This document shows, in pieces, positions 37,834 through 47,444 of a DNA stretch of 47,444 bases; the stretch's first letter is position 1; every line of letters starts with the position of its first letter. This DNA is from Xenorhabdus griffiniae (lineage in GTDB: Bacteria > Pseudomonadota > Gammaproteobacteria > Enterobacterales > Enterobacteriaceae). The position numbers were made by a program, and so were the translations under genes. The DNA is taken from positions 1 through 47,444 of the forward strand of contig NZ_JADEUF010000016.1 in the NCBI RefSeq assembly GCF_015163655.1, read 5' to 3'. The notes beneath the pieces are model-generated. The model was not told the origin of the DNA and did not search any database. It worked only from the letters and a program-made list of their open reading frames with translations.

Positions 37834-37858
37834 AAAAAAAACCGGCTTTTCAGCCGGC
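37834..37858 (-). terminator. terminator between upp and uraA
   Basis: 6-bp G+C-rich stem CCGGCT / AGCCGG with a 4-base loop, followed on the minus strand by a run of eight T. It lies just after the upp stop and before uraA, so uraA depends on read-through or its own promoter. Confidence 0.75.
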
Positions 37859-37866
37859 TATCAATG

Positions 37867-38493
37867 TTATTTGGTGCCAAATATTTTATCACCGGCATCC
37901 CCTAAACCAGGGACGATATACCCATGCTCATTGAGATAGTTATCAATCGAAGCGGTGTACAGTTCAACATCAGGGTGAGCTTTCTCCAGTGCAGCAATCC
38001 CTTCCGGCGCAGCAACCAAAACTAATACCTTAATGACAGGGCATCCCGCTTTTTTCAATAAGTCAATGGTCGCGATCATAGAGCCGCCGGTTGCCAACAT
38101 GGGATCGACAACCAATGCCATGCGTTCATTAATATCGGAGACTAATTTCTGAAAATAAGGCACTGGCTCAAGTGTTTCTTCATCACGATAGACGCCAACA
38201 ACACTGATTCGTGCACTAGGAATATTTTCCAGTACACCATCCATCATGCCTAAGCCCGCACGCAGGATCGGTACTACTGTAATCTTTTTCCCTTTAATCT
38301 GATCTATCTCTACCGGACCACACCATCCGTCAATGGTGACTTTCTCGACTTCCAAATCAGCAGTTGCTTCATATGTCAGAAGATTCCCCACCTCTGAAGC
38401 CAGTTCACGGAAGCGTTTGGTGCTTATATCATGATCTCGCATCAGGCCAAGTTTATGTTTAACTAACGGGTGTTTAACCTCAACGATCTTCAT
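37867..38493 (-). CDS. upp: uracil phosphoribosyltransferase
   Basis: 208-residue salvage enzyme converting uracil and PRPP to UMP. Length and sequence match E. coli Upp. The PRPP-binding loop is [17 protein letters not shown], and the uracil-binding tail region contains [23 protein letters not shown] precedes the ATG. With uraA it forms the uracil uptake and salvage unit, and it is divergent from purM across 224 bases. Confidence 0.98.
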   Translation of the reverse strand: MKIVEVKHPLVKHKLGLMRDHDISTKRFRELASEVGNLLTYEATADLEVEKVTIDGWCGPVEIDQIKGKKITVVPILRAGLGMMDGVLENIPSARISVVGVYRDEETLEPVPYFQKLVSDINERMALVVDPMLATGGSMIATIDLLKKAGCPVIKVLVLVAAPEGIAALEKAHPDVELYTASIDNYLNEHGYIVPGLGDAGDKIFGTK

Positions 38494-38637
38494 GGGTTTC
38501 TCCTAATAGCCGGTAGATAAAAAAATCGCGGGATTATAACTCCTTTTCAGCATCAAACCATCACCAATCTATCAATTTTTATCACTAACGAGTTATTTTC
38601 TTCGATCCTGATCTAGCAGGAAACCAATATAAAGCTA

Positions 38638-38653
38638 TCGCAAACGTTTGCTT
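38638..38653. promoter_or_regulatory. PurR operator of purM
   Basis: TCGCAAACGTTTGCTT contains the perfect palindromic PurR core GCAAACGTTTGC. It lies 65-80 bases before the purM start; a -10-like TAGAAT follows at 38661-38666. purMN is PurR-controlled in E. coli. Confidence 0.85.
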
Positions 38654-38717
38654 AGGCTGTTAGAATTATCGCCGTTCTGTTTTATTTATAAAAATGCAAC
38701 CGCCTGGGAGCTACGCA

Positions 38718-39761
38718 GTGACCAACAAAACCTCTCTTAGCTATAAAGATGCTGGTGTCGATATTGATGCCGGTAATGCCTTAGTCAATCGTATCAAAGG
38801 TGTCGTAAAACAGACCCGTCGCCCCGAAGTGATGGGAGGATTAGGTGGTTTCGGTGCTTTATGTGCCCTGCCACAGAAATATCGTGAACCGGTACTGGTT
38901 TCCGGTACAGATGGCGTTGGAACCAAACTGCGTCTGGCCATGGACTTAAAGCGCCATGACACTATCGGCATTGATTTGGTTGCTATGTGTGTCAATGATC
39001 TGGTTGTACAAGGCGCCGAACCTCTTTTCTTCCTTGATTACTATGCTACCGGCAAACTGGATGTCGACACCGCCGCCAGTGTTATCACCGGTATAGCAGA
39101 AGGCTGCAAACAAGCAGGCTGTGCATTGGTTGGTGGTGAAACGGCAGAAATGCCCGGCATGTATCACGGTGAAGATTATGATGTCGCGGGTTTTTGCGTC
39201 GGAGTTGTTGAAAAATCGGAAATTATTGACGGCAGTCAGGTTCAGACCGGTGATGCCCTGATTGCACTTGCATCCAGCGGACCACATTCCAATGGTTATT
39301 CTTTAATTCGTAAAATTCTTGAGGTCAGTCAGGCAGATCCTGAGACTACCGAGCTTGAGGGAAAACCACTCGCCGATCACTTACTTGCCCCAACCCAAAT
39401 TTACGTCAAATCCATTCTGGAGCTGATTGAGAAAGTTGATGTTCATGCGATTGCACATCTGACTGGTGGCGGCTTCTGGGAAAATATTCCGCGTGTTCTG
39501 CCAGAAAACATGCAGGCCAGAATCAATGCTAACAGTTGGCAATGGCCGGCGATTTTTACCTGGTTACAGCAAGCCGGCAATGTCAGCGAGCATGAAATGT
39601 ACCGCACATTTAACTGTGGAGTCGGTATGATAATTGCTCTTCCTCAATCTCAGGCAGAACAAGCCATTGCGTATCTGACCGCCTCAGGTGAAAATGCATG
39701 GCAAATCGGTACAATTTCTGAACTAAATGCCGATGAGCAACCTGTCGTTATTACAAAATAA
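38718..39761 (+). CDS. purM: phosphoribosylformylglycinamidine cyclo-ligase (AIR synthetase)
   Basis: 347-residue enzyme closing the imidazole ring in purine synthesis. It is collinear with E. coli PurM (345): [19 protein letters not shown], the ATP-binding region [34 protein letters not shown] and [12 protein letters not shown]. The family start corresponds to a GTG at 38718 (GTG ACC AAC AAA), with GGGAG 7 bases upstream. The in-frame ATG at 38694 would add 8 residues without a ribosome-binding site. It is followed by purN, with a long intercistronic hairpin. Confidence 0.97.
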   Translation: MTNKTSLSYKDAGVDIDAGNALVNRIKGVVKQTRRPEVMGGLGGFGALCALPQKYREPVLVSGTDGVGTKLRLAMDLKRHDTIGIDLVAMCVNDLVVQGAEPLFFLDYYATGKLDVDTAASVITGIAEGCKQAGCALVGGETAEMPGMYHGEDYDVAGFCVGVVEKSEIIDGSQVQTGDALIALASSGPHSNGYSLIRKILEVSQADPETTELEGKPLADHLLAPTQIYVKSILELIEKVDVHAIAHLTGGGFWENIPRVLPENMQARINANSWQWPAIFTWLQQAGNVSEHEMYRTFNCGVGMIIALPQSQAEQAIAYLTASGENAWQIGTISELNADEQPVVITK

Positions 39762-39779
39762 ACATTTTGTCTGATTGCT

Positions 39780-39812
39780 TTCAAGCTACAGCCCATAAAG
39801 CTGTAGCTTGAA
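39780..39812. repeat. intercistronic hairpin in purMN
   Basis: 13-bp perfect stem TTCAAGCTACAGC / GCTGTAGCTTGAA with a 7-base loop between purM and purN. No T-run follows on the plus strand, so it is more likely an mRNA processing or stability element than a terminator. Confidence 0.6.
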
Positions 39813-39859
39813 AAATGAAGCACAGATTAATCAATGAATTTCTTCAGTGAAAACCCGTT

Positions 39860-40498
39860 ATGAAAAAAATTGTCGTTTTAATCTCCGGCAATGGCAGCAA
39901 CCTTCAATCCATCATAGACGCCTGCCAGCAACACCGAATTAATGGATATATTGCTGCGGTTTTCAGTAATAATGCCGATGCCTATGGCCTGCAACGTGCT
40001 GAAAAAGCAGATATTCCTGCCCATTTTATCAATCCAAAAGCTTATGCAGATCGTACAAGTTATGATATCGCCCTATTCAAAGCCATTGACCAATATGAAC
40101 CCGATTTAGTGGTCTTAGCGGGTTACATGAGGATCTTATCGCCCGAATTTGTCCAACACTATTATGGGCGACTGCTCAATATTCACCCGTCCCTCTTGCC
40201 TAAATACCCGGGCCTGCATACCCATCGAAAAGCCATTGAAAATGGTGATAAAGAACATGGCACTTCCGTCCATTTTGTTACTGAAGAATTAGATGGTGGC
40301 CCGATTATTTTACAGGCCAAGGTGCCAATTTTTACGGGAGATAAAGAAGAAGACGTTATCGGGCGTGTACAAACCCAGGAACACTATATTTATCCTTTGG
40401 TTATCAGCTGGTTTTTGGATCAACGTTTGATTATGGAAGGTAATAACGCAATGATGGATGGCAAGGCTCTGCCGCCAGAAGGTTACGCATCAGAATAA
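39860..40498 (+). CDS. purN: phosphoribosylglycinamide formyltransferase
   Basis: 212-residue enzyme transferring formyl from 10-formyl-tetrahydrofolate to GAR. The catalytic residues are Asn107 and His109 (LLNIHPSLLP) and Asp145 (ELDGGPII); the phosphate-binding start is ISGNGSNLQ. Length matches E. coli PurN. It is the second gene of purMN, 98 bases after purM. Confidence 0.97.
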   Translation: MKKIVVLISGNGSNLQSIIDACQQHRINGYIAAVFSNNADAYGLQRAEKADIPAHFINPKAYADRTSYDIALFKAIDQYEPDLVVLAGYMRILSPEFVQHYYGRLLNIHPSLLPKYPGLHTHRKAIENGDKEHGTSVHFVTEELDGGPIILQAKVPIFTGDKEEDVIGRVQTQEHYIYPLVISWFLDQRLIMEGNNAMMDGKALPPEGYASE

Positions 40499-40658
40499 GT
40501 TAACCTGCTGACTTCAACTTACAGCTCTGTGTTAACAGATTTTGTTATAATCTTTTTTAACTGCTATATTCCAATAACACTTTGCTGTAAGTTGCTATTT
40601 TAGATTGATTTATCTTGCAATTATTATTTATTCGAACATTATTCAATATCAAATATAT

Positions 40659-40760
40659 TTATACGCATTAAACTTCAAGTTGCAATTTACCACACGCTAT
40701 GAAACGTGATTTCTCCTCCGCTTCGTGGAGATAAATCACACGCATCTTGAAGTTAAACCC
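40659..40760. repeat. ERIC-like repeat upstream of speG
   Basis: Right-to-left copy: TATACGCATTAAACTTCAAG, then ACGCTATGAAACGTGATTTC, hairpin partly decayed (CTCCTCCGCTTCGTGGAG), and ACACGCATCTTGAAGTTAAA. It ends about 34 bases before the speG start and so contributes to its leader. Confidence 0.8.
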
Positions 40761-40793
40761 TATCGATTTCACTACAAAACACTGAGGTATCCA

Positions 40794-41357
40794 ATGTCCA
40801 GTGGTTCGGAAAATCCATCGGTAAATTTACGTCCTCTTGAACGGGAAGATCTTCCTTTTGTTCATCAAATCGATAATAACGCCAGTGTTATGCGCTACTG
40901 GTTTGAAGAGCCTTATGAGGCCTTTGTCGAATTATGCGACCTCTATGACAAGCATATTCATGACCAAAGCGAGCGCCGTTTTATTATCGAAAGCCTGAAC
41001 TCCAAAGTCGGTTTGGTGGAACTGGTCGAGATTGATTATGTCCACCGGCGCGCAGAATTCCAGATTATCATCGCTCCCGCTTATCAAGGACAAGGTTACG
41101 CGGCAGTAGCCGTTAAACTTGTGATGGAATACGCTTTTGCTGTCTTAAATCTTTACAAGCTGTATCTGATTGTTGATAAAGAGAATGTGAAAGCAATTCA
41201 TATATACAGTAAATTGGGATTCTATACTGAAGGGGAATTAATCGATGAATTTTTCGTCAACGGCTCTTATCATACCGCTATCAGGATGTGTACTTTCCAG
41301 CACCACTATTTCGCCAGGAAAACCCATGAAGCCCAAATCAGCACATCGACTCGTTAA
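40794..41357 (+). CDS. speG: spermidine N1-acetyltransferase
   Basis: 187-residue GNAT enzyme acetylating spermidine/spermine and so limiting polyamine excess. It matches E. coli SpeG in [56 protein letters not shown] and the acetyl-CoA loop [11 protein letters not shown]. The open frame extends upstream into the ERIC-like repeat, but GAGG precedes the ATG at 40794 by 6 bases and that start gives the family length. ppk follows 53 bases later. Confidence 0.95.
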   Translation: MSSGSENPSVNLRPLEREDLPFVHQIDNNASVMRYWFEEPYEAFVELCDLYDKHIHDQSERRFIIESLNSKVGLVELVEIDYVHRRAEFQIIIAPAYQGQGYAAVAVKLVMEYAFAVLNLYKLYLIVDKENVKAIHIYSKLGFYTEGELIDEFFVNGSYHTAIRMCTFQHHYFARKTHEAQISTSTR

Positions 41358-41410
41358 ACGCCAACCATTAAACTAAATGGGAAAACCCAATGGAGTAGAA
41401 AGGAGTAGTA

Positions 41411-43480
41411 ATGTCCCACGATCGTCTTTATAACGAGAAAGAACTCAGTTGGCTCTCTTTCAACGAACGTGTACTTCAGGAAGCGGCTGATAAAAGTAAC
41501 CCGCTGATTGAAAGAATGAGGTTTTTAGGGATCTACTCCAACAACTTAGATGAGTTTTATAAAGTGCGCTTTGCTGATGTAAAGCGGCGTATTCTTATCA
41601 GTGAAGAGCGAGGTTCAGCCACTGCTGCCCGCCAATTGTTGAAAAAGATCCAGACTAAGGTTGCCAAAATCGATCAAGAATTCGATGCTCTCTATAACGA
41701 TTTGCTGCTGGAAATGGCACGTAACCAGATTTTCTTGATCAATGAACGCCAGATATCCCCGAATCAACAGATCTGGTTACGGCAATATTTTCGCCAACAT
41801 TTGCGGCCACATATCACGCCAATCGTCATCAATCCAGAAACGAATTTAGTTGAGTTTCTCAAAGATGATTACACCTATCTGGCTGTTGAAATTATCCACG
41901 GGCAAGAAACACAATATGCTTTGTTGGAAATTCCATCAGACAAAGTTCCGCGTTTCGTCAACCTGCCTCCAGAGATGCCAAAAAAACGCAAATCAATGAT
42001 ATTACTTGATAATATTTTGCGTTACACACTGGATGAAATTTTCAAAGGGTTCTTCGATTACGATACCTTAAACGTCTATTCGATGAAAATGACCCGTGAT
42101 TCCGAATATGATCTGGCAACAGAGATGGAATCCAGCTTGCTGGAACTCATGTCTTCCACGTTGAAACAGCGATTAACGGCGGAACCTGTACGGTTTGTTT
42201 ATCAGCGTGATATGCCTGATGAAATGGTGGAACTACTGCGGAGCAAGCTGGGATTATCCAATGATGACTCAGTGATTGCCGGTGGCCGTTATCATAACTT
42301 TAAAGATTTCATCAAATTTCCCAATGAAGGCAATCGGAATCTGCAAAATAAGCCTGTGCCGCGGCTGCGCCATACCTGGTTCGACCATTTCCGCAACGGG
42401 TTCGACGCGATCCGTGAAAGAGATGTTCTGCTTTATTACCCTTATCACACATTCGAACATGTGCTGGAATTGCTACGTCAGGCTTCTTTCGATCCCAGTG
42501 TGCTTTCGATTAAGATTAATATCTACCGTGTTGCAAAAGACTCACGCATTATTGATGCCATGATCCACGCCGCCTACAACGGCAAGAAAGTCACTGTCGT
42601 AGTAGAATTACAGGCACGTTTTGACGAAGCAGCTAACATTCACTGGGCAAAACGTCTCACTGAAGCCGGTGTACATGTTATTTTCTCCGCACCTGGCCTG
42701 AAAATTCACGCAAAACTCTTCATCATTTCGCGTCTGGAAGGGGAAGAAATTATCCGTTATGCCCATATTGGTACGGGAAATTTCAACGAAAAAACAGCGC
42801 GGCTCTATACCGATTATTCTCTGCTGACCGCCAAACCTGAAGTCACCAATGAAGTTCGCCGCGTGTTTAACTTTATTGAAAACCCTTATCGCCCCGTCAC
42901 ATTTGATAATTTAATGGTATCGCCCCAAAATTCGCGGGCGATGCTTAATCAATTGATTAGCCAAGAAATCGAAAATGCACAGGCCGGTGAACTGGCAGGC
43001 ATCACGCTGAAAATCAATAACCTGGTGGATAAGGAGTTAGTGAACCGTCTGTATGATGCCTCTGAAGCGGGCGTCAAGATCCGCATTCTGGTTCGGGGCA
43101 TGTGCTCTTTGGTTCCTAATCAACCTGGATTTAGTGAAAACATTCAAGTCACCAGCATTGTGGATCGTTTTCTGGAACATGATCGTGTTTATGTTTTCAC
43201 CAACAAAGGCAACGAAAAAATTTTCCTTTCTTCAGCCGATTGGATGACACGTAACATTGACTATCGCATTGAGGTGGCAGTTTGTCTGCTCGATCCCAGG
43301 CTAAAACAACAAGTTATGGATATCCTTGAACTGCAATTCAGTGATACCGTCAAAGCACGATATATTGATAAGGAACTGAGCAATCGCTATGTTCCGCGAG
43401 GAAATAAGCGTAAAATCCGCGCTCAGCTTGCTGTTTATGATTATTTGAAAAACCTTGAACAACCGGAACCAAGAGCCTGA
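41411..43480 (+). CDS. ppk: polyphosphate kinase 1
   Basis: 689-residue enzyme that makes polyphosphate from ATP at the inner membrane. The four-domain order is seen: an N-terminal region starting [18 protein letters not shown], the head domain, and two phospholipase D-like domains. The phosphorylated histidine lies in [10 protein letters not shown] (about residue 435). The length is one more than in E. coli. AGGAG stands 5 bases before the ATG. ppx starts 3 bases after its stop, so synthesis and breakdown enzymes are translated together. Confidence 0.98.
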   Translation: MSHDRLYNEKELSWLSFNERVLQEAADKSNPLIERMRFLGIYSNNLDEFYKVRFADVKRRILISEERGSATAARQLLKKIQTKVAKIDQEFDALYNDLLLEMARNQIFLINERQISPNQQIWLRQYFRQHLRPHITPIVINPETNLVEFLKDDYTYLAVEIIHGQETQYALLEIPSDKVPRFVNLPPEMPKKRKSMILLDNILRYTLDEIFKGFFDYDTLNVYSMKMTRDSEYDLATEMESSLLELMSSTLKQRLTAEPVRFVYQRDMPDEMVELLRSKLGLSNDDSVIAGGRYHNFKDFIKFPNEGNRNLQNKPVPRLRHTWFDHFRNGFDAIRERDVLLYYPYHTFEHVLELLRQASFDPSVLSIKINIYRVAKDSRIIDAMIHAAYNGKKVTVVVELQARFDEAANIHWAKRLTEAGVHVIFSAPGLKIHAKLFIISRLEGEEIIRYAHIGTGNFNEKTARLYTDYSLLTAKPEVTNEVRRVFNFIENPYRPVTFDNLMVSPQNSRAMLNQLISQEIENAQAGELAGITLKINNLVDKELVNRLYDASEAGVKIRILVRGMCSLVPNQPGFSENIQVTSIVDRFLEHDRVYVFTNKGNEKIFLSSADWMTRNIDYRIEVAVCLLDPRLKQQVMDILELQFSDTVKARYIDKELSNRYVPRGNKRKIRAQLAVYDYLKNLEQPEPRA

Positions 43481-43483
43481 TCT

Positions 43484-45016
43484 ATGCCATTGAAACACGA
43501 TACCCCAATGCCCAAACCGCAAGAAATTGCCACGATTGATTTGGGTTCCAATAGCTTTCACATGGTCATCGCCCGTATTGTAAACGGTGCATTGCAGGTT
43601 ATCGGGCGTTTAAAGAAACGGGTTTATCTTGCCGATGGTTTAAACAGTAAAAATGAGTTAAGCGAAGAAGCCATCAACCGTGGCCTGAAATGTCTGGCTC
43701 TGTTTGCTGAACGGTTGCAAGGTTTTCCCGCAGGTAATGTCTGTTTGGTGGGGACACATAGTTTACGTGAAGCAACCAACGTACAAGAATTTCTGCAACA
43801 AGCAAAAGAAGTGATCCCCTATCCCATTGAAATTATTTCTGGTCACGAAGAAGCTCGCCTGATTTTCATGGGCGTTGAGCATACACAGCCGGAAAAAGGT
43901 AGGAAACTGGTGATTGATATTGGTGGCGGTTCGACGGAATTGGTCATTGGTGAAGATTTTGAACCCCTGTTGATTGAAAGTCGTCGTATGGGGTGTGTCA
44001 GTTTTTCCCGCCAGTTCTTTCCCAACGGTATCATTAATGAGCATAATTTTCGCAAAGCACAACTCCAGGCAGCGCAAAAATTGGAAAACCTCGTCTGGCA
44101 ATTTCGGACAAAAGGCTGGGATTTTGCTTTAGGTGCGTCAGGGACGATCAAGGCAATACATGAACTGTTGGTCGAACTGGGTGAGAAAGATGGCCTGATT
44201 ACCCCAGAGCGTCTAAACATGCTGGTGAAACGTGTCCTGAAATACAAAAATTTCAATGCACTGGAATTGCCGGGATTATCCAATGACCGTAAACAAACGT
44301 TTGTTCCTGGGTTGTCAATCTTGTGCGGTATTTTTGATGCTTTGCATATTCAGGAATTACGCTTGTCTCATGGCGCATTGCGGGAAGGTGTCCTGTATGA
44401 AATGGAAGATCGTTTCCGCCATCAAGATATTCGTCAACGCACGGCCAAAAGCCTTGCCGAACACTATAATATCGATCGAGAACAAGCAACCCGCGTTTGG
44501 AGCACCGCCAAAAATCTTTATGACCAATGGTCAGAACAAAATCCCAAACGCGTCCATCCTCAACTGGAATCTATTCTACTGTGGGCGGCCATGCTGCATG
44601 AAGTCGGTTTAAGCATCAATCTGAGTGGATTGCAACGGCATTCAGCTTATATCCTGCAAAATACCGATCTACCCGGGTTTACTCAAGAGCAGCAACTGTT
44701 GCTGGCAACACTGGTACGCTACCACCGTAAAGCGGTTAAAGTACATGAACACCCTCGCTTCTATCTGTTTAAGAAAAAACAGTATCTTCCTATGCTTAAG
44801 ATATTGCGCTTGGCAACCTTATTGAATAACCAACGCCAGGCTACCACGACACCGGAGACACTTAGGCTGAAAACGGATCATAGCCATTGGATGCTCTACT
44901 TACCCAAAAACTATCTAAAACAAAATGCGCTTGTGTTGCTCGATTTGGAGCAAGAGCAAAGCTACTGGAATGACGTAGCTGGCTGGCACTTACACATTGA
45001 AGAGGAATCGACTTAA
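43484..45016 (+). CDS. ppx: exopolyphosphatase
   Basis: 510-residue enzyme releasing phosphate from polyphosphate ends; the family can also act on pppGpp. The actin-like ATPase fold shows [17 protein letters not shown] at the start, the catalytic region [14 protein letters not shown] (Glu near 121) and the phosphate loop [15 protein letters not shown]. The HD-like C-terminal part contains [13 protein letters not shown] and VRYHRK. It is collinear with E. coli Ppx to the end IEEEST. It is tightly coupled to ppk and followed 12 bases later by yfgG. Confidence 0.97.
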   Translation: MPLKHDTPMPKPQEIATIDLGSNSFHMVIARIVNGALQVIGRLKKRVYLADGLNSKNELSEEAINRGLKCLALFAERLQGFPAGNVCLVGTHSLREATNVQEFLQQAKEVIPYPIEIISGHEEARLIFMGVEHTQPEKGRKLVIDIGGGSTELVIGEDFEPLLIESRRMGCVSFSRQFFPNGIINEHNFRKAQLQAAQKLENLVWQFRTKGWDFALGASGTIKAIHELLVELGEKDGLITPERLNMLVKRVLKYKNFNALELPGLSNDRKQTFVPGLSILCGIFDALHIQELRLSHGALREGVLYEMEDRFRHQDIRQRTAKSLAEHYNIDREQATRVWSTAKNLYDQWSEQNPKRVHPQLESILLWAAMLHEVGLSINLSGLQRHSAYILQNTDLPGFTQEQQLLLATLVRYHRKAVKVHEHPRFYLFKKKQYLPMLKILRLATLLNNQRQATTTPETLRLKTDHSHWMLYLPKNYLKQNALVLLDLEQEQSYWNDVAGWHLHIEEEST

Positions 45017-45028
45017 CGATATCGCGTT

Positions 45029-45199
45029 ATGAAAAAGAAAACTGTTCAAATTATAAAATTGGTACTGTTTATCAGCTTCTTTATTTTCTTTGGACGCTTT
45101 ATCTATTCATTTATGGCAGCATTGGCGCATCATCAGCAAACCCAGCAGCAATTGGTGATGCCCCTAAGTGATTCGAAAACAGAATATAATACCCAATAG
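45029..45199 (+). CDS. yfgG: YfgG family (DUF2633) small membrane protein
   Basis: 56-residue protein, ATG 45029 to TAG 45197-45199. A lysine-rich start (MKKKTVQ) is followed by one membrane span (about 9-27) containing FFGRFIYS, the hallmark block shared with E. coli YfgG (63 residues). A polar, Gln-rich tail follows (HHQQTQQQ). E. coli YfgG is described as a nickel/cobalt stress protein; whether this holds here is unknown. It lies after ppx, close to its place in E. coli (there after ppx and yfgF). Confidence 0.8.
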   Translation: MKKKTVQIIKLVLFISFFIFFGRFIYSFMAALAHHQQTQQQLVMPLSDSKTEYNTQ

Positions 45200-45269
45200 C
45201 TGTCAAATTTATGGCGATATTACTGCAATCGCCGATTGTTAGCCCTATTTTCTGCCTTAAAGGTTTACT

Positions 45270-46733
45270 ATGTCCCAACCGACCTTTACACCTGATAATT
45301 CAACTATTGCCAGCCAGTACTCCCAAAAACTGGCACATATTCGTCAACGCCTGCTTTCTCTGTTTAACCACGATAAGCTATTTGTTGATACATTATTAGA
45401 TCAGGCTGATGAACATTCAGCAATCAGTGACGAACAGTTATTGGAGAAAATAGAAGAAGTCAGTGCGCTGCTGACCAAACTGCATACCGCCGATATTGCC
45501 GACATTCTGGAAGCCTTACCTTATGATGAACGTCTCGCGTTATGGCGCTTGATCGACAATAGCCAGCGCGGTGAGGTTTTGGTAGAAGCCTCTATTCCTG
45601 TTTGGGATAACCTGATCAAGGATATGACCGACGTTGAACTGTTACGTGCTATCGGTAAACTGCACGTAGATGAACAAGCCTATATCGCAGAACATCTTCC
45701 CCGTGATACCACTCGACGTTTGTTGACCTATTTAGAGCCGGGCCAACGCAATCGTATCCGAGAAGTATTGCAGTATCACAAAGACAGTATCGGCCAGATG
45801 ATGGATTTCGAGTTCGTGACAGTGCGAAGCAACGTTACGCTTGGCACCGTTCAGCGCTTTTTACGTTCCCGAGACACCATTCCTGAAACAACAGATAAGA
45901 TCTTTGTTATTGACCGCAAAAATCGCCTACAGGGAGAGTTGCCTCTCACCACTTTGCTGACCAACGTACCGGATAAATTAGTTTCAGAAGTTATGAATAC
46001 AGATACCGTGACTTTCTCACCGGAGCAAAAAGGTGAAGATGCCGCCAGTGCATTTGAACGTTATGACCTGATTTCTGCCGCTGTGGTCGACAATAACGGA
46101 CGTTTAATGGGACGTCTGACTGTTGAAGATATTGTTGATACCTTGAGTGAAGAAACGGATACCAATATTCGCCGCATGGGGGGCTTAAGCCGCGAAGAAG
46201 ATGTTTTTGCACCGGTTGGTCAGGCCGTCAAAACCCGCTGGACATGGCTTGCCATCAATTTGTGCACCGCATTTGTGGCATCACGCGTTATTGGGCTCTT
46301 TGAGCATACGATTTCCCAGCTTGTTGCTCTTGCAACCTTAATGCCTATCGTCGCAGGCATTGGCGGCAATACCGGTAACCAGACCATCACCATGATAGTC
46401 CGTGCACTCGCGCTGCATCAAATCCAGACGGGGAGTTTTTCTTATCTGCTATTAAGGGAACTTGGTGTTGCCTTTATCAACGGCATTATCTGGGGAGGGA
46501 TCATGGGCGTCATCACTTATCTGCTCTATGGTGACCTTGCTATGGGGGGAGTCATGACAATGGCGATGATATTGAATCTACTGATGGCCGCACTGATGGG
46601 CGTCTTGATTCCGTTTATTATGATGAAATTGGGAAGAGATCCCGCCATCGGCTCCAGTGTCATGATTACTGCCATTACTGATACAGGCGGTTTCTTTATC
46701 TTTTTGGGACTGGCAACGCTATTTTTGGTTTAA
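45270..46733 (+). CDS. mgtE: magnesium transporter MgtE
   Basis: 487-residue Mg2+ channel/transporter. Domains in order: the N-terminal superhelical MgtE_N domain (about 50-150; LHTADIADILEALPYDERLALWRL), two CBS domains (about 150-280; FVTVRSNVTLGTVQRFL, AAVVDNNGRLMGRLTVEDIVD), and five C-terminal membrane spans. The pore signature PIVAGIGGNTGNQT and the last-helix ITDTGGFFIF are intact. In the Thermus structure the cytosolic domains sense Mg2+ and gate the pore. E. coli K-12 lacks an mgtE at this place. It has its own terminator. Confidence 0.96.
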   Translation: MSQPTFTPDNSTIASQYSQKLAHIRQRLLSLFNHDKLFVDTLLDQADEHSAISDEQLLEKIEEVSALLTKLHTADIADILEALPYDERLALWRLIDNSQRGEVLVEASIPVWDNLIKDMTDVELLRAIGKLHVDEQAYIAEHLPRDTTRRLLTYLEPGQRNRIREVLQYHKDSIGQMMDFEFVTVRSNVTLGTVQRFLRSRDTIPETTDKIFVIDRKNRLQGELPLTTLLTNVPDKLVSEVMNTDTVTFSPEQKGEDAASAFERYDLISAAVVDNNGRLMGRLTVEDIVDTLSEETDTNIRRMGGLSREEDVFAPVGQAVKTRWTWLAINLCTAFVASRVIGLFEHTISQLVALATLMPIVAGIGGNTGNQTITMIVRALALHQIQTGSFSYLLLRELGVAFINGIIWGGIMGVITYLLYGDLAMGGVMTMAMILNLLMAALMGVLIPFIMMKLGRDPAIGSSVMITAITDTGGFFIFLGLATLFLV

Positions 46734-46747
46734 TTAAGTTTACATAA

Positions 46748-46778
46748 ACGCCGATCATTGCATCGGCGTTTTTTTTTA
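46748..46778 (+). terminator. rho-independent terminator of mgtE
   Basis: 8-bp stem ACGCCGAT / ATCGGCGT with a 6-base loop and a following run of about nine T. It is 15 bases after the mgtE stop. Confidence 0.9.
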
Positions 46779-46782
46779 ATTA

Positions 46783-47262
46783 TTAATATACCCTGTCGTC
46801 CCAAACACTATATCCTGACGTTCCCGCCATATGGTGGTGACAAATAATATCTTTATATTTAATAGAGACAATCTCTTCTGGTTGTGCTTCCGCATGGTTG
46901 AGACTATGCGGGTAATTCGGCGACAACTCAATAATTGTCGCACCACGGCATTCAATGGAATAATATAATTCCTGCGCCCCTGATTGTGCTGTACGATAAA
47001 AATCGAATTTCAGGTTTAGCGTTTCATTATTTGAAATTGCCATCATTAATAGTGGTGATGATTTATCTTGCGGTTTTACAAATACAATTGGACTATGGTT
47101 AACATTTTGTTCCCTATTTATTGAATGATGTAGCTTTAATACAAAAATTTCATTCTCATGACCCGCCTGATACTTATTACCAATAGACTCAGCAAAAGAA
47201 CAACCTTGCGAGATCAGCCCCTGTTTGTTTCCCTGCAATGTTAAATAAATCATATTTGCCAT
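46783..47262 (-). CDS. hcp: Hcp, type VI secretion tube protein
   Basis: 159-residue protein of the Hcp family, whose hexamer rings stack into the inner tube of type VI secretion systems and can carry effectors. Recognised by IYLTLQGNKQGLISQGCS, SIGNKYQAGHENEIFVLKLHHSINREQNV, KPQDKSSPLLMMAISN and the end MAGTSGYSVWDDRVY. The length is standard, so no C-terminal toxin is fused. GGGAAG stands 5 bases before the start. No other type VI gene is in the window; to its right only an ERIC-like repeat is seen before the edge, so it appears to be an orphan or the end of a unit. Confidence 0.93.
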   Translation of the reverse strand: MANMIYLTLQGNKQGLISQGCSFAESIGNKYQAGHENEIFVLKLHHSINREQNVNHSPIVFVKPQDKSSPLLMMAISNNETLNLKFDFYRTAQSGAQELYYSIECRGATIIELSPNYPHSLNHAEAQPEEIVSIKYKDIICHHHMAGTSGYSVWDDRVY

Positions 47263-47364
47263 AATAACTTCCCGTTATGGTTGATATTCACTAATTACGG
47301 TAAAAAAGTGTTAATTCATCTCTAAATCCAGCCAGCTTTGTAAAAAAAATCGTGTATAAATCAC

Positions 47365-47433
47365 TATACGCATTAAACTTCAAGTTGCAATTTACAACAC
47401 GATATCACACGCATCTTGAAGTTAGATTAGTAT
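47365..47433. repeat. shortened ERIC-like repeat lacking its hairpin
   Basis: About 70 bp. ACTTCAAGTTGCAATTTACA and CACGATAT join directly to CACACGCATCTTGAAGTTAG. Compared with the copy at 36304-36410, the central hairpin and its flank are cleanly absent while both outer arms are kept. Confidence 0.8.
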
Positions 47434-47444
47434 CTATACTAAAA

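Noticed and set aside
40725-40793. N-terminal extension of speG
   Set aside because: These codons are repeat-derived DNA; GAGG before 40794 and the family length set the start.

Overview
The window is chromosomal core DNA of a gammaproteobacterium of the order Enterobacterales. Protein similarity to Escherichia coli is high for most genes, base composition is AT-rich, and an ERIC-like 70-110 bp repeat recurs about a dozen times. These features together point to the Morganellaceae, most probably Xenorhabdus or Photorhabdus (inference). I see no rRNA, tRNA, CRISPR array, insertion sequence or prophage.

Layout from left to right. Positions 1-6100 hold the end of an unidentified gene, a GNAT acetyltransferase and the hexose-phosphate locus uhpT-uhpA-uhpB-uhpC. 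Here uhpT lies upstream of the regulators and has its own terminator. Positions 6300-11033 hold guaB-guaA (GMP synthesis, with a PurR-type operator) and the divergent xseA. Positions 11138-17772 hold an iron/haem cassette read leftwards: ChaN lipoprotein, TonB paralogue, an oligopeptidase B with a signal peptide, and a HasR-like outer-membrane receptor. It has two Fur-box matches. Positions 17857-21412 hold maeB and a NarP-like response regulator. From 21.7 kb on, the order follows the E. coli 53-56 min region: yffB-dapE-(M15 peptidase), ypfN, tmcA, a DUF441 membrane protein, a small lipoprotein, purC, bamC-dapA, gcvR-bcp, perM, bepA-yfgD, hda, upp-uraA, purM-purN, speG, ppk-ppx-yfgG and mgtE. 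The right edge carries an hcp gene of a type VI secretion system and one more repeat.

Functional themes are purine and pyrimidine supply (guaBA, purC, purMN, upp-uraA, with PurR sites seen at guaB and purM), lysine/peptidoglycan precursors (dapA, dapE and a coupled D,D-carboxypeptidase-like protein), envelope assembly (bamC, bepA) and polyphosphate turnover (ppk-ppx). Several start codons differ from the longest open frame. hda most likely starts at CTG, gcvR at TTG and purM at GTG.

The least ordinary part is the Fur-associated haem cassette containing an apparently exported oligopeptidase B. The second is the ERIC-like family, whose central hairpins vary in sequence but keep base pairing. 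One small copy sits inside the loop of a transcription terminator.
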